Source of the DNA: Nitratireductor pacificus pht-3B
Lineage (GTDB): Bacteria; Pseudomonadota; Alphaproteobacteria; Rhizobiales; Rhizobiaceae
NCBI RefSeq assembly: GCF_000300335.1
Contig: NZ_AMRM01000018.1
Coordinates: forward strand, 49,773 to 113,772
DNA length: 64,000 nucleotides
Reading direction: 5' to 3'
The notes below the pieces were generated by a model, which was not told where the DNA came from, did no database searches, and saw nothing but the letters and a program-made list of their open reading frames with translations. The translations under genes and the position numbers were made by a program. Shown piece by piece: positions 1-8,053 of this stretch (positions are counted from its first letter, which is position 1; each line of letters starts with the position of its first letter).

Positions 1-119
1 CCCGGCGGCATGTTGAGCCATGCGGCGATCTCATCGCGCGTCCGGCCGCAACCGAAGCAGTAGCCCGTCTTGATGTCGATGGAGCACACGAGGATACAGG
101 GAGATTCGATTTCAGCCAT
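1..119 (-). CDS. DUF1289 domain-containing protein (3' end cut by window edge)
   Basis: This reads leftward from an ATG at 119 and runs off the window after about 39 residues. The visible part carries the DUF1289 signature: an SPCILVC segment, then a [10 protein letters not shown] segment and an EIAAW segment. Cysteines fall at residues 8, 12, 21 and 24, an arrangement that suggests a small metal-binding fold. DUF1289 proteins are short (about 60 to 80 residues) and have no established function. It is divergent from the CobT-like gene at 310, and the roughly 190 bp between them should hold both promoters. The family call is firm; the function is unknown. Confidence 0.85.
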   Translation of the reverse strand, partial: MAEIESPCILVCSIDIKTGYCFGCGRTRDEIAAWLNMPP

Positions 120-309
120 GACCCGTCAAACCATTTGGTCTGACATGGGGCATTCGCCGGCCATGCGCAAGGGGGTCGTGCGCCGGCGGCCCGGGGCGCC
201 GTTCGTCCCGATCAGCCGGAATGCCCGTTGCCGTGTCGTTCAGACCCATTGCGTCGGGCGCGCCCGACCGTTATGCCGGTGCCCGTCTCCAACCGGGATT
301 TCTTCTTTC

Positions 310-1266
310 ATGACCGTTTCGGGAATGCCATTCGACGATGTGCGCGCCTTGCTCTCGCAGATCAAGGGGCCGGACCAGGGCGCGGCGGCCGGCATGGCGG
401 CCGCGTTCGCCAAGGCTGGCCATGCGGGGGACGATCTGGGCCGTCTCAAGGAACTGGCCGTCTGGCTCGCCGCTACACGGGGCCGCGTTCCGCCATTGAT
501 CGGGCAGGCCGGCGTGGCCCTCTATGCCGCGACGCACGGCTTCGCCTCGGGCGAGGAAGACGTGCTGGCGGCGCAGCGCGGCCGCGTGGATGCGGTGGCC
601 GCGGGCGCCGCGGCGGTGTCGCATCTGTGCGTTGCCAACGACCTGTCGCTGAACGTCTTCGACCTGGCGCTCGACATGCCCTCGACGGACATCACCAGGG
701 ATGCAGCGCTTGACGAGCGGAGCTGCGCCGCGACGATCGCCTTCGGCATGGAGGCGACGGCGGAGGGAGGCGATCTGCTCTGCCTCGGCGCGCTGGGCGC
801 CCAGGCAGAGATTGCCGCAGGCGCCGTGCTGGCTGCCTTGTATGAAGGGGGCGAGGGCGCCTTCGGCGGCGAAACGATCGCCCGCGCCCTCGTATGCCAT
901 GCCGGCAGCCTGCGGGATCCGCTTGAAGTGCTGCGCCGCCTCGGCGGGCGTGACATCGCGGCACTCACCGGTGCCATCCTGGCGGCGCGCGCCCAGAACA
1001 TTCCCGTCATCCTCGACGGTCTGCCGGCGCTGGCTGCTGCGGCGATCCTGCAGCGGCTTGCGCCGGGTGCGGCATCTCACTGCCTGCTCGCCTCGGCCGA
1101 TACGCCCGCCATGCAGCAGGCTGCCGCGCACCTGCAGCTGGAGCCGTTGCTGGCGTTCGGCGTGACGCGGGGGGACTGCTCTGCGGCAGCTCTCGCGGCG
1201 GCGGTGGTCAAGTCGGCTGCGGTCCTTGCCGGCGGCGTGGCCGAGATCGCGCGGCGCATCGGCTAG
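310..1266 (+). CDS. CobT-like protein (nicotinate-nucleotide-dimethylbenzimidazole phosphoribosyltransferase family), active-site motifs degraded
   Basis: The 318-residue protein follows the CobT fold along most of its length: a VFDLAL...DIT segment near 117-129, a CAATIAFGMEA segment near 139-149, DPLEVLRRLGGRDIAA near 203-218, and GAILAAR...PVILDG near 221-237. CobT makes alpha-ribazole phosphate for the lower ligand of cobalamin. The motifs that bind substrate or catalyse are altered. The usual GEMGIGNTT is GALGAQAEI (160-168), the GHVSGEPGH-type loop is ASADTPAMQ, and the RLGEG segment carrying the catalytic Glu reads TRGDC (286-290). A loop after residue 180 is shortened. The frame is intact, so this looks like a diverged paralogue rather than a pseudogene. 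I start at 310 because the frame upstream overlaps the divergent DUF1289 gene; an ATG at 325 is also possible. Confidence 0.75.
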   Translation: MTVSGMPFDDVRALLSQIKGPDQGAAAGMAAAFAKAGHAGDDLGRLKELAVWLAATRGRVPPLIGQAGVALYAATHGFASGEEDVLAAQRGRVDAVAAGAAAVSHLCVANDLSLNVFDLALDMPSTDITRDAALDERSCAATIAFGMEATAEGGDLLCLGALGAQAEIAAGAVLAALYEGGEGAFGGETIARALVCHAGSLRDPLEVLRRLGGRDIAALTGAILAARAQNIPVILDGLPALAAAAILQRLAPGAASHCLLASADTPAMQQAAAHLQLEPLLAFGVTRGDCSAAALAAAVVKSAAVLAGGVAEIARRIG

Positions 1267-1294
1267 GACCGGGCCATGTAGGACGCGACCCGCG

Positions 1295-2821
1295 TCAGCG
1301 CCGGCCGCCAGAAACGGCCTTTCTTTCCTGCGGCATGGCCGGAAGCTCTTCCATGACGCGGGAGCGGGGAAAGGCGACGACCGCCTCGGTGCCCGAGCGG
1401 AGCTTAGATTTCAGTTCGAAGGCCCCGCCATGCAGTTCGGCCAGTCCCTGGACGATTGGCAGGCCAAGCCCGGTGCCCTGTTCGGCGCTCTTGATGGCGA
1501 TCGACCCCTGGCCGAACGCCGACAGCACGATCGCCAGCTCGTCCGCCGGTATGCCGGGTCCGTTGTCGCTGATCGAGAGATACTGTCCGCCGCCTGCCGT
1601 CCACCCGACGCGGATGCGGATTTCGCCGCCGGTGGCGGTGAATTTCACTGCGTTGGAAAGCAGGTTGAGAGCGATCTGGCGGATGGCCCGTTCGTCGGCG
1701 AACAGGCGCAGAAGCGTCGGCTCCACCTGCACGGTCAGGCGGATGTCCTTGCCGCGCGCCTTCAATTCCATCAGCCGGCAGCAATCCTCGACCACGGATG
1801 CGAGAAGCAGCGGTTCCTCGTTGAGCTGATAACGCCCGGCCTCGATGCGCGACAGGTCGAGAATCTCGTTGATCAGGTTCAGGAGGTGCCGGCCGGATTC
1901 GTGGATGTCGCCCGCATAGCTTCGGTAGGTGGGATTCTCCAGCGGCCCCAGAACCTCGTTCGCCATGACCTCCGAGAAGCCGAGAATGGCGTTGAGCGGT
2001 GTCCGGAGTTCATGGCTCATCGAGGCCAGGAAACGGGACTTGGCGAGATTGGCTTCCTCGGCGCGGCGGCGTGCCTCGTCCGACATCGACTTCGCCGTTT
2101 CCAGCTCGCCGATCAGACCGTCCTTCTCGCTGTTGAACGACAGAAGCGTCAGGGCCGCCCGTTTGCGGTGATGCGCCACATAAGCGAAGAATGGCAGCGA
2201 GACGGCCAGCAGGACGGCCATCGCCGCATAGGCTGGAACCGGTTGTCCTGCAATGCCGAGGGCGAACAGGCAGACGGGTCCGGCGAAGGCCGCAACGAGC
2301 GCGCCGCCGAGCGATGCCGTGATCATCGCCGTGGCCGCGATCACACAGAGAAGAAGGGCCGCCTGCAGCGCCGGGAGCTGCGAGACGCCACAGTCCCCGC
2401 AGCGCAACGTGATGAAGTATGCCCAGCCGAGACCGCTGACGAAATGGGCCAGGAACAGCAGGTGACGGCTGCGGGTCACCTCGATCTCGTTGCGGCTGCG
2501 CCTCTCGATTCCCCGCGCGACCAGATAGAGCGGCGCGTAGCAGAGCGTCGCGACAAGCGCCCACAGGGAGACTGCTTCCCCCATGCCGAAGTAAAAGCCG
2601 GCAAGGCATACGAGCGTGACGAGAACGGGGAGCGCAGGTGCGGCCCGCAGGACCGCGTGGGCGTGGATCTTCAGCAGGTCTCGGTTGAAATCGGGGCTGC
2701 CGGCGTTCTGTGACAGGCGATCGCGCGTGCGGCGCACAGCCCGGCCGACATTGCTGTTGCGATGCGGCTTGGTGCGGTCCACAATGAATTTGTCAGCCGA
2801 TTTTGAAGGTTGCGGCGCCAT
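1295..2821 (-). CDS. membrane-bound sensor histidine kinase, DivJ/PdhS-like
   Basis: The 508-residue kinase has about six or seven hydrophobic segments between residues 60 and 218, a short coiled linker (about 230-265), a HisKA domain and a HATPase_c domain. The phosphoacceptor is His270 in SMSHELRTPLNAI. The N box (NLLSNAVKFT), G1 (DNGPGIP) and G2 (GTGLGL) motifs are all present, so it should be an active kinase. The GFSEVM...GPL...Y..DIH.SG.HLL stretch after the histidine is typical of the DivJ/PleC/PdhS clade that controls CtrA in alphaproteobacteria; placing it in that clade is inference. No response regulator lies next to it. The ATG at 2821 is preferred to an adjacent GTG at 2824. Confidence 0.85.
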   Translation of the reverse strand: MAPQPSKSADKFIVDRTKPHRNSNVGRAVRRTRDRLSQNAGSPDFNRDLLKIHAHAVLRAAPALPVLVTLVCLAGFYFGMGEAVSLWALVATLCYAPLYLVARGIERRSRNEIEVTRSRHLLFLAHFVSGLGWAYFITLRCGDCGVSQLPALQAALLLCVIAATAMITASLGGALVAAFAGPVCLFALGIAGQPVPAYAAMAVLLAVSLPFFAYVAHHRKRAALTLLSFNSEKDGLIGELETAKSMSDEARRRAEEANLAKSRFLASMSHELRTPLNAILGFSEVMANEVLGPLENPTYRSYAGDIHESGRHLLNLINEILDLSRIEAGRYQLNEEPLLLASVVEDCCRLMELKARGKDIRLTVQVEPTLLRLFADERAIRQIALNLLSNAVKFTATGGEIRIRVGWTAGGGQYLSISDNGPGIPADELAIVLSAFGQGSIAIKSAEQGTGLGLPIVQGLAELHGGAFELKSKLRSGTEAVVAFPRSRVMEELPAMPQERKAVSGGRR

Positions 2822-2889
2822 CACCCGTTTTGCATTCCAGCTATTCAGCTATGACGCTATCAAGGAATGATTAAGAGACCCTTCAGCAG

Positions 2890-3516
2890 ATGAGCCGCAG
2901 CCGTTTCAGAAAGCGCCGGCGGAGCCGGTTCGGGCGCTTTGGCGATCTGCTGCTGGCACTCGGTCTGCTCGTGGCGGTTGCGCTGGCCGTCGAGCGGCTT
3001 GACCGTTTCAGCATGCGCAGCCTTTCGGGGGCGGTCACGGTGCATGACGGGGACACGATCACGGTTTCCGGCGAGCGCATTCGTCTGAAGGGGCTGGACG
3101 CGCCGGAATATGCGCAGACCTGCAGCCGGCAGGGTGCGACCTATGCCTGCGGCAGGCAGGCGCGCGATATGCTCCGGCAGCTGGTCGGCACCGGACCGGT
3201 GGATTGCGAGGGGTTCGAGCGCGACCGGTATGACCGGCTTCTCGCCGTCTGCACGGCGGGCGGCAGGGATGTCGGGGAAGCGCTGGTGGAAGCCGGATGG
3301 GCCGTGGCCTATGGCGACTATGACCGCGTCGAGGCGGATGCGCGCCGGGCGCGCCGGGGATTGTGGGACGGTGCGTTCGACGCGCCGCGCGACTGGCGCG
3401 AACTGCACGGACAGGAAGCCGGCATGGAGGCGACGGGCATTGCCGGACGGGTGGCGAACATCGTCAGACGCCTGCTTGCGCGCATATCCGGATATCTGTT
3501 TGGGAGCGATCTGTGA
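2890..3516 (+). CDS. membrane-anchored thermonuclease (SNase-like) family protein
   Basis: The 208-residue protein has an Arg-rich N terminus (residues 2-17), one transmembrane helix (about 18-36) and an SNase/OB-fold domain (about 47-165). Staphylococcal-nuclease catalytic elements are visible: Asp53 and Asp55 in HDGDT, a basic segment with GLDAPE (68-73) and the ERDRYDR segment (110-116). The positive-inside rule places the nuclease outside the cytoplasm. Cys78, Cys87, Cys106 and Cys121 could form disulfides there. The substrate (DNA or RNA) is not known. The short gap before the GST gene at 3527 suggests co-transcription. Confidence 0.85.
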   Translation: MSRSRFRKRRRSRFGRFGDLLLALGLLVAVALAVERLDRFSMRSLSGAVTVHDGDTITVSGERIRLKGLDAPEYAQTCSRQGATYACGRQARDMLRQLVGTGPVDCEGFERDRYDRLLAVCTAGGRDVGEALVEAGWAVAYGDYDRVEADARRARRGLWDGAFDAPRDWRELHGQEAGMEATGIAGRVANIVRRLLARISGYLFGSDL

Positions 3517-3526
3517 GGGTGAGCCG

Positions 3527-4138
3527 ATGAAACTATACGATGGAGGCAGGGCGCCGAACCCGCGCCGCGTTCGCATCTTTCTGGCGGAAAAGGGCATCGA
3601 GGTTCCGCTCGAACTGGTGGACATGGGCGCGATGGAGCATCGGTCCGCGTCGCTGACGAAGCGCAATCCGCTGCAGCGCCTGCCGGTGCTCGAGCTGGAT
3701 GACGGGACGATCCTCACCGAGACGATCGCCATCTGCCGCTATTTCGAGGCCCTGCATCCCGAACCCGCGCTGTTCGGCAAGGGTGCGCTCGGCAGCGCGC
3801 TGGTGGAGATGTGGCAGCGGCGCGTGGAGATGCATCTTTTCCTTCCCGTGGCGCAGGTGTTCCGTCACCTGCATCCGGCGATGCGCGAATGGGAGGTGCC
3901 GCAGGTGCCGGCCTGGGGCGAGGCCAACAAGCCGAAGGTCTTCGCGTTCCTGCGCCATCTCGACGAGGCGCTGGCGGACCGACCATTCATCGCGGGCGAC
4001 GACTACAGCGTCGCCGACATTACGGGGCTGGTCAGCATCGACTTCATGAAGCCCGCGAAACTGGCCTTTCCCGAAGGGCTCGATCATCTGGCACGCTGGT
4101 ATCACACCGTGTCCGGGCGGCCGAGCGCGAAAGCCTGA
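3527..4138 (+). CDS. glutathione S-transferase family protein
   Basis: The 203-residue protein starts with the thioredoxin-like GST N domain (MKLYDGGRAPNPRRVRIFL) and has the cis-proline segment RLPVLELDDG followed by the glutathione-contacting TETIAICRYFE. The all-helical C domain (about 85-200) includes the capping motif region FIAGDDYSVADI. There is no catalytic cysteine in the N-terminal motif; Asn12 and Arg14-15 lie where many bacterial GSTs place the activating Ser or Cys. It likely conjugates or reduces electrophiles with glutathione in the cytoplasm. It starts 10 bp after the nuclease gene and is followed at 4149 by the UDG-family gene, so these three are probably one transcript. Confidence 0.9.
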   Translation: MKLYDGGRAPNPRRVRIFLAEKGIEVPLELVDMGAMEHRSASLTKRNPLQRLPVLELDDGTILTETIAICRYFEALHPEPALFGKGALGSALVEMWQRRVEMHLFLPVAQVFRHLHPAMREWEVPQVPAWGEANKPKVFAFLRHLDEALADRPFIAGDDYSVADITGLVSIDFMKPAKLAFPEGLDHLARWYHTVSGRPSAKA

Positions 4139-4148
4139 GGCGGCTTCG

Positions 4149-4769
4149 GTGAGCCAGCCGCTGGATCAGCTCCTGACGCGCATCCGGGCCTGCCGGATCT
4201 GCGTCGAGGCTCCGCTTTCCACGCCGCTGCCGCACGAGCCGCGGCCGGTGGTGGTCGGGTCGCGCAAGGCGCGTATCCTGATCGCCGGCCAGGCGCCGGG
4301 AACACGGGTGCATGCCTCGGGCATTCCCTTCGACGACCGGTCCGGCGACCGCCTGCGCGACTGGCTTCAGGTGGACCGGCCGACCTTCTACGATGCGGAC
4401 CGGTTTGCCATCGCGCCGATGGGGTTCTGCTTTCCCGGTCTTGACGCCAAGGGCGGCGACCTGCCGCCGCGTAAGGAATGCGCGCCCGCCTGGCGCGACG
4501 CGTTGATGGGGCTGATGCCGCAGATCGCCCTTGTCCTAGTGATCGGGCAGTATGCGCAGGCCTGGCATCTGGGCAGGGAGCGTTCCGCGACGCTCACCGA
4601 GACGGTGCGCGACTGGCGGCGCCTGTTCGAGCGGGAGGCGCGCCCGCGCGTCCTGCCGCTGCCGCATCCCTCCTGGCGCAACACCGGCTGGCTGAAGAAG
4701 AATCCCTGGTTCGAGCGCGACCTGCTGCCGGTTCTGAGAGAGGAAATTCGCTCCCATCTTGCCAGTTGA
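4149..4769 (+). CDS. uracil-DNA glycosylase family protein
   Basis: The 206-residue protein has the UDG superfamily layout. An N-terminal IRACRICVEAPL segment resembles the cysteine region of family 4-like enzymes, IAGQAPG (about 43-49) matches the first catalytic motif, and a C-terminal HPSWRNTGWLKKNPWF segment provides the second motif. Only two of the usual four Fe-S cysteines of family 4/5 enzymes are obvious, so whether it binds a cluster is unclear. Its role would be base-excision repair of deaminated bases, but family-level evidence does not fix the substrate. Translation begins with GTG, 10 bp after the GST stop codon. Confidence 0.85.
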   Translation: MSQPLDQLLTRIRACRICVEAPLSTPLPHEPRPVVVGSRKARILIAGQAPGTRVHASGIPFDDRSGDRLRDWLQVDRPTFYDADRFAIAPMGFCFPGLDAKGGDLPPRKECAPAWRDALMGLMPQIALVLVIGQYAQAWHLGRERSATLTETVRDWRRLFEREARPRVLPLPHPSWRNTGWLKKNPWFERDLLPVLREEIRSHLAS

Positions 4770-4871
4770 TGGGAATAATCAACTTCTCAGCCGCATTCAT
4801 AGGAAAAATGTTTCTTGTTATCGGGGATTTCCGTTGGCAAATTAGGAAACTGTTTTTCTCCGGAGTCGACC

Positions 4872-5366
4872 ATGGACCGCCTAGACCGCAAGATCCTGCG
4901 CCTGTTGCAAGAAAATTCGACCCTCGCGGTCGCCGATGTGGCGAAAAAGGTCGGGCTTTCGACGACGCCCTGCTGGCGGCGCATTCAGAAGCTGGAGGAG
5001 GAGGGCGTCATCCGCCGGCGCGTCGCCGTTCTCGACCCCGAGCGGGTCAACGCCAAGGTGAACGTGTTCGTCTCGATCCGGACCAACATGCACAGCCACG
5101 AATGGCTGAAGCGCTTCTCGGAAGTCATCCAGCAATTCCCGGAGGTGGTTGAGTTCTATCGCATGAGTGGGGATGTGGACTATCTGCTGCGCGTCGTGGT
5201 GCCGGATATTGCCGCCTATGACGCGTTCTACAAGCGGATGATCGCCAAGATCGAGATCCGCGACGTGTCGTCCACCTTCGCGATGGAGCAGATCAAGTAC
5301 ACGACCGAGCTGCCGCTGGACTATCTGGTCCTCGACAAGGAGTCGGGCGCTTCCAACGCGGCGTGA
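4872..5366 (+). CDS. Lrp/AsnC family transcriptional regulator
   Basis: The 164-residue protein has an N-terminal AsnC-type winged helix (MDRLDRKILRLLQENSTLAV, recognition helix around STTPCWRRIQKLEEEG) and a C-terminal RAM/ligand domain (about 70-155) with the MSGDVDYLLRV signature. Such proteins form octamers or hexadecamers and respond to amino acids. An upstream extension of the frame exists, but the ATG at 4872 has GGAG 10 nt before it and matches the family's usual start. The 100 bp leader is AT-rich for this genome and carries two similar 14-mers (4801 and 4844) that could be autoregulatory sites. It converges on the dehydrogenase gene at 5422; its targets are not evident. Confidence 0.92.
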   Translation: MDRLDRKILRLLQENSTLAVADVAKKVGLSTTPCWRRIQKLEEEGVIRRRVAVLDPERVNAKVNVFVSIRTNMHSHEWLKRFSEVIQQFPEVVEFYRMSGDVDYLLRVVVPDIAAYDAFYKRMIAKIEIRDVSSTFAMEQIKYTTELPLDYLVLDKESGASNAA

Positions 5367-5421
5367 CGCCTGCGCACCGCGCGGCAGCAGCCAGGTGCGG
5401 TGACCCGGCTGCGGTACACGG

Positions 5422-6291
5422 TCACTTCTCCAGCCGGGCGAGCAGGGAAGACGTGTCCCAACGTTTGCCGCCCATGGACTGGACCTCCTTGTAGAACTGG
5501 TCGACCAGCGCCGTGACCGGCAGCGCGGCGCCGTTGCGATCGGCCTCGGCCAGGCAGATGCCGAGATCCTTGCGCATCCAGTCGACGGCGAAGCCGAAAT
5601 CGTAACGCCCCTCGTTCATCGTCTTGTGCCGGTTTTCCATCTGCCACGAGCCGGCGGCCCCCTTGGAGATGACGTCGATCACCTTCTCGATGTCGAGGCC
5701 GGCCTTCTTGCCGAAATGGATGCCCTCGGCCAGTCCCTGAACGAGACCGGCGATGCAGATCTGGTTGATCATCTTGGTCAGCTGGCCGGCGCCCGCCGGT
5801 CCCATGAGGCCGACCATGCGCGCGAAGGACTGGATGACGGGGCTCGCCCTGTCGAACACGGCCTGGTCGCCGCCGCACATGACGGTCAGCACGCCGTTCT
5901 CCGCGCCGGCCTGGCCGCCGGAAACCGGGGCGTCGATGAAATCGAAACCGCGCTTCTGCGCCTCGGCGGCCAGCTCGCGCGCGACTTCGGCGGAGGCCGT
6001 GGTGTTGTCGATGAAGACGGAGCCGCTTTTCATGGCGTGAAACGCGCCGTGCTCGCCGGTCGTGACCGAGCGCAGGTCGTCGTCATTGCCCACGCAGGCG
6101 AACACGAAATCCTTGTCGCGTGCGGCCTCCATCGGCGTCGCCGCCGTCTGTCCGCCATGTTCCGCAACCCATTTCTCGGCCTTCGCGGCGTTGCGGTTGT
6201 AGACGGTCACCCTGTGGCCGCCCTTGTTCTGCAAGTGGGCGGCCATGGGGTATCCCATGACGCCCAGTCCGATGAACGCGACTTCAGACAT
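5422..6291 (-). CDS. NAD(P)-dependent beta-hydroxyacid dehydrogenase (3-hydroxyisobutyrate dehydrogenase family)
   Basis: The 289-residue protein has an N-terminal Rossmann domain with GLGVMGYPMA (about 8-17), the substrate-binding VSGGQAGAENG segment (about 122-132) and the catalytic-lysine region GQLTKMINQ near 172. The C-terminal helical domain is complete. Family members oxidise 3-hydroxyisobutyrate or reduce tartronate semialdehyde or succinic semialdehyde; the exact substrate cannot be read here. It lies 48 bp downstream of the ABC permease gene on the same strand and may be co-expressed with that transporter, which hints at catabolism of the imported amino or organic acid. Confidence 0.88.
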   Translation of the reverse strand: MSEVAFIGLGVMGYPMAAHLQNKGGHRVTVYNRNAAKAEKWVAEHGGQTAATPMEAARDKDFVFACVGNDDDLRSVTTGEHGAFHAMKSGSVFIDNTTASAEVARELAAEAQKRGFDFIDAPVSGGQAGAENGVLTVMCGGDQAVFDRASPVIQSFARMVGLMGPAGAGQLTKMINQICIAGLVQGLAEGIHFGKKAGLDIEKVIDVISKGAAGSWQMENRHKTMNEGRYDFGFAVDWMRKDLGICLAEADRNGAALPVTALVDQFYKEVQSMGGKRWDTSSLLARLEK

Positions 6292-6339
6292 TCGGCACTG
6301 CTCTCCCGGTGGTTCTCGCTGCCAGGCCGCCGGCCTGCC

Positions 6340-7164
6340 TCAGCGCTTCAGATGGCGGGTGATGCGGCGCTCGATCCAGTCGATCAGGTTGCGCAGCACC
6401 TCGACGATGGCAAGATAGATCATGGCCGCCCAGATGTAAGTCTGGAAATCGAAGGTCTGCGAATAGGCGCGCCGGGTCTCGCCCATCAGGTCGTAGACCG
6501 TGATGATGGCCACGATGGCAGACCCCTTGATCATCAGGATGATCTCGTTGCCATAGGGGCGCAGGGCGACGATCATCGCCTGCGGCACGATGATCTTGCG
6601 GATGGTCTGCATCTTCGACAGGCCGAGTGCCGCGGCGGCTTCCCACTGGCCGCGCCGGACGCTTTCTATCGCGCCGCGCAGGATTTCCGCCTGATAGGCG
6701 GCGGTGTTCAGCGTGAAGGCGAAGACGGCGCAGTACCAGGCCTCGCGGAAGAAGGTCCAAAGCCCGACCGCCTGCAGTTCCGGGCGGAACGAGCCGAGCC
6801 CGTAATAGACGAGGAAGGTCTGTGCCAGAAGCGGGGTTCCGCGGAAGAAATAGACATAGGCATAGGCCAGCGCCGCGACGAAGCCGTTGCGCGAGGTGCG
6901 GCCATAGGCGATCGGGATCGATAGGAGCGCGCCCAGAATCACCGAGACGACGACCAGCTTCACGGTGACCCACAGGCCCGAGAGGTAGCGCGGTAGATAG
7001 CGCTGGAAGATCGCCGGGTCCCAGGCGTCGAGCATGAAGACCAGCACCGCCAGGGCGAGGGCGGCCCAGATGCTCAGGAGGACAACGCCGATGGTGCGCT
7101 GGAGGGTCCAGCGGTCTCTCACGACCGGCGGTCGTTCCGCCGCCAGGGTCTGTTCCGTCCTCAT
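6340..7164 (-). CDS. polar amino acid ABC transporter permease (HisM-type)
   Basis: The 274-residue inner-membrane permease has about five or six transmembrane helices and the binding-protein-dependent inner-membrane signature ending in the EAA loop (about 190-215, EAAAALGLSKMQTIRKIIVPQA), which docks an ATPase. It belongs to the His/Glu/Gln/Arg/opine subfamily. The true start is the ATG at 7164, which overlaps the upstream permease stop codon (ATGA), indicating translational coupling; the longer open frame to 7371 lies inside that gene. With the partner permease at 7161 and the binding protein at 8054 it forms the membrane part of one importer. No ATPase gene is adjacent. Confidence 0.92.
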   Translation of the reverse strand: MRTEQTLAAERPPVVRDRWTLQRTIGVVLLSIWAALALAVLVFMLDAWDPAIFQRYLPRYLSGLWVTVKLVVVSVILGALLSIPIAYGRTSRNGFVAALAYAYVYFFRGTPLLAQTFLVYYGLGSFRPELQAVGLWTFFREAWYCAVFAFTLNTAAYQAEILRGAIESVRRGQWEAAAALGLSKMQTIRKIIVPQAMIVALRPYGNEIILMIKGSAIVAIITVYDLMGETRRAYSQTFDFQTYIWAAMIYLAIVEVLRNLIDWIERRITRHLKR

Positions 7165-7874
7165 CGCGATGCCCCGCTGCGCCGGGTCCAGTTCTCGATG
7201 GCGTGCAGGACGATGGAGGAAAGCATGGCCAGAACCAGATAGATCAGGCAGGCGATGCCGAAGAAGAGGAAGGCTTCCTTGGTCACCCGCGCCGCAATGC
7301 CGCTCTGGCGGAGGATATCCGCAAGACCGATGACCGAAACGAGCGCCGTGTCCTTGAGCAGGATCAGCCACAGGTTCGAGAGGCCGGGAAGGGCAAGGCG
7401 CACCAATTGCGGCAGGATGATGAGCCGCATGGTCTGCAGTCCGGAGAGACCGACCGCGAAACTGCCCTCATACTGTCCCTGCGGGATGGCGCGAAACGCG
7501 GCCAGAAACACCTCGCTGGCATAGGAGGAGAACACCACGCCGAGCGCGATCATGCCGGCGACGAAGGCGTTGACCTCGATGTTCGCCGAGGGATCGAACA
7601 GATGGACGAGGCGCTGCAGTCCGATCTGCGCGCCGTAGAAGACCAGGAAAAGGGTCAGGAGTTCGGGAAGGCCGCGAAACAGCGTCGTGTAGATGTTGGC
7701 CGCCAGGCGCAGGAAGCGGTCGTTGGAGCGCTTGCCGAGCGCGATGAAGAAGCCCACGAGCAGACCGAGCGGCAGCGTCGCGAGCGCAAGCGACACCGTT
7801 ACCAGCACGCCTTCCGCAATGTTATCGCCCCAGCCTTCGGGCCCGAAGCTCAGCAGGGTCAAGACCCGTTCCAT
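7161..7874 (-). CDS. polar amino acid ABC transporter permease (HisQ-type)
   Basis: The 237-residue permease has about five transmembrane helices, the N-terminal FGPEGWGDNIAEG motif common to HisQ-type subunits, and an EAA-loop region (SFAVGLSGLQTMRLIILPQLVRLALPG). It pairs with the HisM-type protein encoded immediately downstream. The ATG at 7874 fits homologous N termini; another in-frame ATG at 7898 has a better-spaced purine stretch before it, so the start could be eight codons earlier. About 180 bp separate it from the binding-protein gene, a common gap where the highly expressed binding protein is followed by the less expressed permeases. Confidence 0.9.
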   Translation of the reverse strand: MERVLTLLSFGPEGWGDNIAEGVLVTVSLALATLPLGLLVGFFIALGKRSNDRFLRLAANIYTTLFRGLPELLTLFLVFYGAQIGLQRLVHLFDPSANIEVNAFVAGMIALGVVFSSYASEVFLAAFRAIPQGQYEGSFAVGLSGLQTMRLIILPQLVRLALPGLSNLWLILLKDTALVSVIGLADILRQSGIAARVTKEAFLFFGIACLIYLVLAMLSSIVLHAIENWTRRSGASR

Positions 7875-8053
7875 CTCCCAAATCCCCGTTTTGGGCATCG
7901 TTCCGGGATTGTTGGCTGTCGCAGCGCGTGCCCCTGGCTGCGGTTCCCGGTTCCGATTGCATGTGCCGCATGGCGGCTCGTCTTGCAAGACAGGCGGCCG
8001 GACCTACGTCCCGCCGCCTGCATGGTGCTTCGATCAAGACATGTTATGCGCGT

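Noticed and set aside
120..309. Cobalamin riboswitch upstream of the CobT-like gene
   Set aside because: No B12-box-like sequence or extended structure could be recognised, and the gap is only about 190 bp.
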